Part shown: piece by piece, positions 1 to 4,457 of the stretch | Numbering within the stretch: position 1 is the first letter of the stretch | How the letters are laid out: each line of letters opens with the position of its first letter | Origin: an uncultured Flavobacteriales bacterium | GTDB lineage: Bacteria; Bacteroidota; Bacteroidia; Palsa-965 | Assembly (NCBI GenBank): GCA_946478675.1 | Contig: CAMLEF010000257.1 | Location: forward strand, 1-6,766 | Reading direction: 5' to 3' | Length of the DNA stretch: 6,766 bases | The notes under the pieces: generated by a model | What the model was told of the DNA's origin: nothing | Databases searched by the model: none | Seen by the model: the letters and a program-made list of their open reading frames with translations, nothing else | Position numbers and translations under genes: made by a program

Positions 1-52
1 CCTGGCTCAGGACCGCCCGGTGGGCCCAACCCACTTACCAATTTTTGGAAGG

Positions 53-68
53 AAAAAAAACCCCCCCC
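53..68. repeat. A8C8 double homopolymer run
   Basis: Eight A (53-60) are followed directly by eight C (61-68), the longest homopolymers in the window. They lie in non-coding DNA beside the hairpin cluster. Either this is a slippery natural tract or a base-calling/assembly error near a contig end. The odd doubled and tripled letters in the preceding 50 bases make the second explanation reasonable. No gene reads through it convincingly. Confidence 0.6.
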
Positions 69-165
69 GCCGGGGCGGCCCTGGTTGTGCAACCCAGGCC
101 CGCCCCTCCGGGGCTCCGACATTTCATGATTCTCTCTATTGCTAAGTGTGTCGTCCCTCCGGGAC
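65..165. repeat. Cluster of short G/C hairpins (intergenic palindromic repeat)
   Basis: Three mini-hairpins share one design, a 4-5 bp G/C stem with a 3-nt loop. They are CCCC-GCC-GGGG (65-75), GCCCC-TCC-GGGGC (102-114) and GTCCC-TCC-GGGAC (153-165). The stems of the last two differ by a compensatory C:G to T:A change while the loop is identical, and both are followed by a close match (CTCCGAC / CTGCGAC). Between the first two lies a degenerate palindrome (80-98, CCTGG...CCAGG around TTGTGCAA). From memory, repeats reading 'agtcccggagggac' and 'gccccggaggggc' are dispersed between genes in many Bacteroidota genomes, but I could not check this. An open frame across it (35-235, minus strand) translates the repeats and is not a gene. 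Confidence 0.7.
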
Positions 166-210
166 TGCGACGCATCTCGGGAACTCTGCGCGCATCTGTG
201 TAATCTGCGA
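165..210. repeat. Degenerate ~20-bp tandem motif CTGCG(a)CGCATCT
   Basis: CTGCGACGCATCT (165-177), CTGCGCGCATCT (186-197) and a partial CTGCGA (205-210) recur with steps of 21 and 19 bp. The last unit touches the TAG stop of the phosphatase gene. Read on the minus strand, the first bases after that stop are CGCAGATTACACAGAT, a phrase I recall as a frequent intergenic repeat in environmental bacterial genomes (from memory only). It may serve as part of the 3' untranslated region. No T-tract terminator is visible for the gene. Confidence 0.55.
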
Positions 211-2658
211 CTATACCCGCACGCCGAATACACACACGTCATCCACCTGCGCGTGATCGCCTTTCCATTGGATGAATTCATCGTCGAGCTTTCGGCCGAG
301 CTGCTGCATCGGAAGCGAAGAATGTTCTCCCAGCAGCTCCTTGAAACGGCGATACATCAGTTTCTTTCCATTGGCGCCGCCGAACTGGTCGGGATAACCG
401 TCGGAGAACGCGATGATCGTGTCGCCGGATGCGATCGCGAACGTTTGCTGCGTAAACGGTTTCTCCGCCTCGTGCACACCGACGGGTTGCTTGTCGGGAG
501 CAAGTTCCGTGAGCGTTCCGTTGCGGAAAATGTAGAGCGGGTTGTTGGCGCCGGCGTACGTGAGCTGACCGTTTTCCGGATCGAGGCAGCAGAGCGAAAG
601 GTCCATGCCGTCGCGTGCGAAGGTGTCGCCGGCCTTGCGTGCGCGGTTGAGTGATTGTACGACCTGCGTGCGCATTTCATTGAGCATCGCGGCGGGTGAG
701 GTGATGCCTTTCTCGTCGATAATTTCATTCAGCAGCGTCATGCCGAGCATGCTCATGAAGCCACCCGGAACGCCGTGCCCCGTGCAATCGACCACCGCGA
801 AGAACCGCAAGCCGTTGCGTTCGCCCGTCCAGTAGAAATCGCCGCTCACGATATCGCGCGGATGGAAGAGCACGAAATGTTCCGGGAAAAGTTGTGCGAG
901 CACGTTCTCCGCCGGCAGCATCGCCACCTGGATGTTGCGCGCGTAGTTGATGCTGTCGGTGATCTCCTGGTTTTTCTCTTCGAGAATTTTTTTCTGCTCG
1001 GTGATCACGTGGTTCGCTTTCTGCTTGAGTCGGTAGCTGCGCCAGATGAAAAACGCGAGCGTGAGCATCAGCAGGAAGGCGAGGAAAACGCTGGCGAGAA
1101 TGATCTTCTGCTGGCGATCGTGTGCGGCGCGTTGTGCATCCTCTTTTGCTTTCGCTTCCTGCTCGGCGGCTTTCTCTTTGTCGAAACGATGTTGCAGCAA
1201 CAGCTCCGTGCGCCGCTTCGTGTTTTCTTCGGATTTCAGCGAATCGGAAAACGTACGGTATACGCGCGAGTAGAAGAGCGACGTTTTGAAATCGCCTTTC
1301 TGCTCATACGCTTCCGACAGCACATCGGCAATCACCATTTGTAATCCCGGAAGTCCGAGCGCTTTCGCAGTTTCATAAGCGCCGCTTCCTTCGCGGATGG
1401 CTTCGTCGGTTTTGCCGAGCTTCAACAAGGTTCGCACGAGGTGACGTCGTGTCTCCGCCTGCTGCTGTTGATCACCGACAGTATCCCAAAGGCTCAACGC
1501 TTCGCGCAGCTGTTTTTCAGACGCGACATAGTTGCCTTCGTCGTAATCGATCGTGCCGTTGATGCGCAGCGCCCAGGCTTCATGGTTCGGGTAGTTGTAC
1601 TGGTGGGCCATCTCCATGGCGCGCAGGGCGAGGCGTCGCGCTTCAGCGGTGTCGTCCTGGCTTTCGTGGATCTCGGCCTGCGTGAGCAGCGCGTAGCAGG
1701 TGCGGTTGAAATCACCGATCTGCATGGAGAGCGAAATACTTTTGTTGAGATAGCTGATCGCGCTGTCCATCTCATTTTGCTTCTGGTAAATTTCGCTCAT
1801 GCCGCCGTAGATGAACGCGGTGTTGTGCTTGTCGTTTTTCTTCTCGGCGATGTCGAGCGCATGCAGGTATGTTTCAATCGCTTTCGGATAATTGAAGAGA
1901 TTGGAATACGCATCCGCCATCGTGCCGAGACTTCCGGCGACAATATTCATCTCACCAGCGGCTTCGGCAATCTTCACCGCCTGCTCGTGGTAACGGATCG
2001 AGTTGTTGAAGTCACCGCGCATGTGGTAGCTGTTGCCGAGCGAACTGAGACAAAATGCCTGCCGGTAGTTGTCGCCGGTTCTTTGCGCGATGGCCAGCGC
2101 TTTGCGGTAATACATTTCCGCCGTGTCGATCTTCGTCGAGAACAAATACGTGTCGCCGATCGTGCTCAGGCTGGCTGCAACATTTTTGTCGTCGTGCTGC
2201 CGCTCGTAGATGTGCAGCGCTTTCTCGAGAAAGGTGAGCGCGGTGTCGTTGATGCCCTGGAGGCGATACACGTTGCCGATGGCGGAATAGGCCTGCGCGA
2301 TGGAAGAAGAATCGTGTGCGACGTTGGCGATGGAAAGGCTCTGGCGATAAAAGGTAAGGGCCGTGTCGTACGAATCGAGGTAGTAATAGCTGAGCCCTTT
2401 GCGGTGGAGCGCGTCGGCTTTTCCTTTCGGATCGTTGATCTTCAAAGCGAGCTGGTAAGCCTGGTTCCCGTATTCGCGCGTTTTGTACGGATCGACGCCT
2501 TTGTATTCGAAAGCGAGCGCATTCAGCACCTGCATCCGCGAACGGTCGTCTCTGGTTTGCTTCAGGACTTTCTCCAGCGAATCGATCGCGGTATTCTGCG
2601 CGAAAAAATTTGCCGGGAACAGCAGGAGGGAAAACAGCAGCAGGAGCGGGGAACGCAT
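211..2658 (-). CDS. TPR-repeat transmembrane SpoIIE-family (PP2C-type) protein phosphatase
   Basis: The 815-residue product is probably a signalling Ser/Thr phosphatase. Residues 1-20 are a signal peptide (LLLLFSLLLFPANFFA, cut before QN). About residues 25-470 form a long series of TPR helices with ~40-residue spacing, recognisable from repeated 'A..Y..AL.IA...GD' phrases. Residues ~472-517 are a K/E/Q-rich coiled coil. One membrane span lies at ~519-539, followed by the basic RSYRLKQK and a second coiled coil running into the catalytic domain (~590-815). The metal-binding motifs of the SpoIIE/RsbU family are all present: GDFYW (D607), VVDCTGHGVPGG (D624), FSDGYPDQ (D753) and VDD (D806/D807). 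The predicted topology puts the TPRs in the periplasm and the phosphatase in the cytoplasm. In the family, such enzymes dephosphorylate anti-sigma-factor antagonists (RsbV/SpoIIAA type); no partner gene is visible here, so the substrate is unknown. ATG 2658 is chosen because it gives the signal peptide. Family assignment is firm, the role is inferred. Confidence 0.93.
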   Translation of the reverse strand: MRSPLLLLFSLLLFPANFFAQNTAIDSLEKVLKQTRDDRSRMQVLNALAFEYKGVDPYKTREYGNQAYQLALKINDPKGKADALHRKGLSYYYLDSYDTALTFYRQSLSIANVAHDSSSIAQAYSAIGNVYRLQGINDTALTFLEKALHIYERQHDDKNVAASLSTIGDTYLFSTKIDTAEMYYRKALAIAQRTGDNYRQAFCLSSLGNSYHMRGDFNNSIRYHEQAVKIAEAAGEMNIVAGSLGTMADAYSNLFNYPKAIETYLHALDIAEKKNDKHNTAFIYGGMSEIYQKQNEMDSAISYLNKSISLSMQIGDFNRTCYALLTQAEIHESQDDTAEARRLALRAMEMAHQYNYPNHEAWALRINGTIDYDEGNYVASEKQLREALSLWDTVGDQQQQAETRRHLVRTLLKLGKTDEAIREGSGAYETAKALGLPGLQMVIADVLSEAYEQKGDFKTSLFYSRVYRTFSDSLKSEENTKRRTELLLQHRFDKEKAAEQEAKAKEDAQRAAHDRQQKIILASVFLAFLLMLTLAFFIWRSYRLKQKANHVITEQKKILEEKNQEITDSINYARNIQVAMLPAENVLAQLFPEHFVLFHPRDIVSGDFYWTGERNGLRFFAVVDCTGHGVPGGFMSMLGMTLLNEIIDEKGITSPAAMLNEMRTQVVQSLNRARKAGDTFARDGMDLSLCCLDPENGQLTYAGANNPLYIFRNGTLTELAPDKQPVGVHEAEKPFTQQTFAIASGDTIIAFSDGYPDQFGGANGKKLMYRRFKELLGEHSSLPMQQLGRKLDDEFIQWKGDHAQVDDVCVFGVRV

Positions 2659-2663
2659 TGAAT

Positions 2664-2694
2664 CAAATGTAGAAGCTAGGATTCAATTATTCAA
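2664..2694 (-). promoter_or_regulatory. Bacteroidota-type promoter of the phosphatase gene
   Basis: On the minus strand a TTG (2694-2692) is followed after 20 nt by TACATTTG (2671-2664), matching the Bacteroidota housekeeping pattern TTTG/TTG-N19-21-TAnnTTTG. The -7 box ends only 5 nt before the ATG, so transcription should begin at or within a base or two of the start codon. This implies a leaderless or nearly leaderless mRNA. Confidence 0.65.
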
Positions 2695-2707
2695 GAAGTG
2701 CAGGTGA

Positions 2708-2717
2708 GGATTAATCC
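2708..2717. promoter_or_regulatory. Perfect 10-bp palindrome GGATTAATCC between divergent promoters
   Basis: GGATTAATCC equals its own reverse complement. It lies just upstream of the -33 box of the leftward gene and where the -33 element of the rightward gene would be expected, given its TACGTTTG at 2731. This placement fits an operator that could affect both genes, but the palindrome is short and could be chance. Confidence 0.3.
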
Positions 2718-2730
2718 CGGTTGCCTAACT

Positions 2731-2738
2731 TACGTTTG
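2731..2738 (+). promoter_or_regulatory. -7 promoter element TACGTTTG for the 2753 gene
   Basis: TACGTTTG matches TAnnTTTG and ends 14 nt before the TTG start at 2753, leaving a leader of roughly 7-10 nt. No good TTTG -33 box is found 19-21 nt upstream, so the promoter may be weak or activator-dependent. Its position supports translation starting at or after 2753. Confidence 0.45.
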
Positions 2739-2752
2739 AAGAATCATCGCAC

Positions 2753-3529
2753 TTGAACAAGAGGCGTAATAACGGGATCCGAATAAGCACTGCGAAATGT
2801 GCCGTTCTTCTTATGCTTATATGGAAGACGATTGCTATTCCACTGGCAGCGCAACAGGAATATTCCGATTGGGAATTTTCGGGCCAGGGCAGTATTCATG
2901 CTCCTGTTTTCGCTAAGCCGGAGATTGGCGAGGAGAAACTGCAATGTCATCCGGCTGCGGGATGGAATTTCAGGCTGGCTTGCCGGTTAGCCGCATTCAA
3001 TCATTGGGAGATCGCCGGTTTCTTTGGCCGCGGCACGACGCCGTTCTGGTGCAAAGTGGATGTGCGCACTTCGAGCTATCCGCAGCTTCGCGAAGATTGG
3101 AAAGCGAACTTTTATTTTATTCATCCGTATTTGTCATTCGGACTGCACGTAAATTATTTTCTACCGGGGTACAGGAAGCTGACAGTGTCGTTGAGCAACC
3201 GGTTTTACGTTAGTGCAGATTCACGCGGCAGTATTCAAAGTTTTGACAGAGCTACCATGAAAAGCATGTTGGTCTTTGAAGTGCTGACCACGACTACCAG
3301 CCGGTATTTCTGCCCGGAAGTGGATTTAGCTTATGCTGCACCGGTATTTAAGAATTATCCCTCCTGGAATTACGAAGTGATGTTGTCTCTTGCGCCGGTG
3401 AAAGTATTGGCAGGCGGCTATGATTTTTTCCCGGATTACCCGGATGGCTCGCTTGGATATTTCAAGCTGCAGCAATCCTACCTCGGCATCGGAATAAAAT
3501 ACCGGCGCGCAAAAAGCGAGACAAAATAA
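2753..3529 (+). CDS. Unrecognised exported protein, probably beta-rich outer-membrane/envelope
   Basis: I do not recognise a family. The 258-residue product begins at TTG 2753. There is no in-frame ATG before codon 21 (2813), and starting there would leave a signal peptide too short. From TTG, residues 1-33 make a plausible signal peptide: basic NKRRNNGIR, hydrophobic AVLLMLIW and IAIPLAA, cut before QQ. An in-frame TAA at 2726-2728 bounds the start. The mature part alternates short hydrophobic/aromatic stretches (YLSFGLHVNYFL, KLTVSLSNRFYVSA, NYEVMLSLAPVKVLAGGY, SYLGIGIKYR) with polar turns, as in an 8-10-strand outer-membrane barrel. This is pattern reading, not homology. Base composition is lower in GC than its neighbours: 26 of 60 in 3121-3180, against 33 of 60 in 5221-5280. 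It is transcribed divergently from the phosphatase gene and ends inside a shared terminator stem. Confidence 0.75.
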   Translation: MNKRRNNGIRISTAKCAVLLMLIWKTIAIPLAAQQEYSDWEFSGQGSIHAPVFAKPEIGEEKLQCHPAAGWNFRLACRLAAFNHWEIAGFFGRGTTPFWCKVDVRTSSYPQLREDWKANFYFIHPYLSFGLHVNYFLPGYRKLTVSLSNRFYVSADSRGSIQSFDRATMKSMLVFEVLTTTTSRYFCPEVDLAYAAPVFKNYPSWNYEVMLSLAPVKVLAGGYDFFPDYPDGSLGYFKLQQSYLGIGIKYRRAKSETK

Positions 3530-3583
3530 AAATGAAAAAGCTCCAGCAACCAGCGAACCGGAAGTTGGAGCTTTTTCATTTTT
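3528..3583. terminator. Bidirectional intrinsic terminator, perfect 18-bp stem
   Basis: The left arm AAAAATGAAAAAGCTCCA (3528-3545) is the exact reverse complement of the right arm TGGAGCTTTTTCATTTTT (3566-3583), with a 20-nt loop. The GC part (AGCTCCA/TGGAGCT) is flanked by T-rich runs on the 3' side whichever strand is read, so it can end both converging genes at 2753-3529 and 3594-4151. The last two bases of the upstream gene's TAA stop lie within the left arm. Confidence 0.9.
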
Positions 3584-3593
3584 GAAAGAACCG

Positions 3594-4151
3594 CTACCGC
3601 GCCTTCTCCCACGAAAAGAAATTCTTCACCGGCTTCCAGTGGCCATTCTCCCAATGATACAGCGTGGCGCCGCCGTTGCCGCAGTTCGCGCCGCACTGGA
3701 ATGAAACGTTGACGATCGCGTAGGTGCCGTCTTTCGAGAAGACCGGTGCCGACACTTCGTAAAAACCGGTTTTGTGGGAAGCGAAATAATTCGTCCACGC
3801 CTTCGCCGATTTCTTCGGGCTGAGCGCTTGTGAAGGAACAGCAGAAGACGGAACGATCACCGCCCCGCTGATGGAATCTTTCGACCAGGTGTGCGGCTTG
3901 TAATTTTTCAGCTGGGCCGCCATGTATTCCGCATCGGCAGCGGTGAGGCCCGGCACGTCTTTCAATCCCGCAAGCAGCATCGAATCCGATTCCGCATCGT
4001 AATAAATATGCGCCATCACGGAATCACGCAGCAGGAAAGTAGAGTCGCCGGCATTCGAATTGACGAGTGCGGCTTTCAGCAAGGATTCGCGGGATTGTGC
4101 GAAAGCAATGGTTGCGAGCAGGAGAAGGGTCAGCGTAAAAAGCCGTTTCAT
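3594..4151 (-). CDS. Small exported protein with C-terminal CGxxCGxG ... W motif, function unknown
   Basis: The 185-residue product starts with a clear signal peptide (MKRLFTLTLLLLATIAFA, cut before QS). The frame stays open to an ATG at 4244, but those 31 extra residues are polar and would bury the signal, so ATG 4151 is chosen. The N-terminal half (~20-115) is charged and probably helical. The C-terminal half (~120-185) reads as beta strands: 'FYEVSAPVFSKDGTYAIV', then a Cys-Gly knuckle CGANCGNG (C153, C157), then 'GHWKPVKNFFSW' (W172, W181). I recall similar endings (C-G-x-x-C-G-x-G followed by G-x-W-K-x-V and a terminal W) in uncharacterised Bacteroidota proteins, but know no named function. 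The two cysteines could form a disulfide or bind a metal. It is a single-gene unit converging on the 2753-3529 gene. Confidence 0.8.
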   Translation of the reverse strand: MKRLFTLTLLLLATIAFAQSRESLLKAALVNSNAGDSTFLLRDSVMAHIYYDAESDSMLLAGLKDVPGLTAADAEYMAAQLKNYKPHTWSKDSISGAVIVPSSAVPSQALSPKKSAKAWTNYFASHKTGFYEVSAPVFSKDGTYAIVNVSFQCGANCGNGGATLYHWENGHWKPVKNFFSWEKAR

Positions 4152-4169
4152 GGAGTTCGAATGTTTGAG

Positions 4170-4177
4170 CGAATGTA
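4170..4177 (-). promoter_or_regulatory. Near-consensus -7 element TACATTCG for the 4151 gene
   Basis: On the minus strand TACATTCG (4177-4170) differs from TAnnTTTG by one base and ends 18 nt before ATG 4151. No TTTG is seen 19-21 nt upstream. Its location downstream of the longer alternative start at 4244 supports the shorter protein with the signal peptide. Confidence 0.35.
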
Positions 4178-4402
4178 CAAAACACAATTCGTGTGTCGTT
4201 ACGAAATGATCAGTCGTTGTTGAAGCCCGCTCCTTGCGCGGCAATCCAGGCGCTTTTCCTCTGTAGGGAATATTACTGTTAAGCGAGAAGACTCATGGCG
4301 TGCAGTTTTCCTTCGGCCTGTTCGCCATTCATTACGCAGTTTCAGCAGCTCATCCCGGAAAAGCCGCCGTTGCCTCATTCAGGCTGGAATTGTAATAAAA
4401 AG
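4178..4402. other. Intergenic stretch without a supported gene
   Basis: The gap between the two divergent starts (4152-4457) is 306 bp. Apart from promoter elements at its two ends, I see only two small open frames, 4199-4378 on the minus strand (59 aa) and 4295-4441 on the plus strand (48 aa). Neither has a recognisable product or start context. No RNA gene or clear hairpin was found. Confidence 0.5.
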
Positions 4403-4435
4403 TTTAGGAATCGTAATTATTCGATTATACATTTG
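4403..4435 (+). promoter_or_regulatory. Promoter of the T9SS cargo gene
   Basis: TACATTTG (4428-4435) matches the Bacteroidota -7 box. TTAG (4404-4407), 20 nt upstream, differs by one base from the TTTG -33 box. The predicted transcript start is near 4440-4443, giving an A-rich leader of about 15-18 nt (AAACCAAAACTTACAATC) without Shine-Dalgarno, as usual for the phylum. An inverted repeat AATCG-N8-CGATT (4409-4426) fills the spacer and could be an operator. The 11 bases TACATTTGATT are identical in the phosphatase promoter. Confidence 0.65.
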
Positions 4436-4457
4436 ATTTAAACCAAAACTTACAATC

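Noticed and set aside
65..210. CRISPR-like array
   Set aside because: Repeats are 10-13 bp, imperfect, unevenly spaced and palindromic; no 23-40 bp direct repeats with unique spacers and no cas genes.
35..235. 66-aa minus-strand frame over the hairpin cluster
   Set aside because: It is a translation of the repeats ('RRSPGGT...', 'CRSPGGAG...') plus the homopolymers, and its start overlaps the end of the phosphatase gene. No protein-like pattern.
1441..2661. 406-aa plus-strand frame antisense to the phosphatase gene
   Set aside because: It mirrors the TPR coding strand. Open antisense frames are expected opposite GC-biased codons. The opposite strand has clear family motifs; this one has none.
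4152..4244. 31-residue N-terminal extension of the 3594-4151 gene
   Set aside because: It would put a polar stretch before a textbook signal peptide, and the likely -7 box lies inside it.
4199..4378. 59-aa minus-strand small frame (MRQRRLFRDELLKL...)
   Set aside because: Basic, with no recognisable family, promoter or conserved context; it could only be supported by conservation or ribosome profiling.
4295..4441. 48-aa plus-strand small frame
   Set aside because: It runs through the promoter of the T9SS gene, ends at the predicted transcript start and has no protein-like features.
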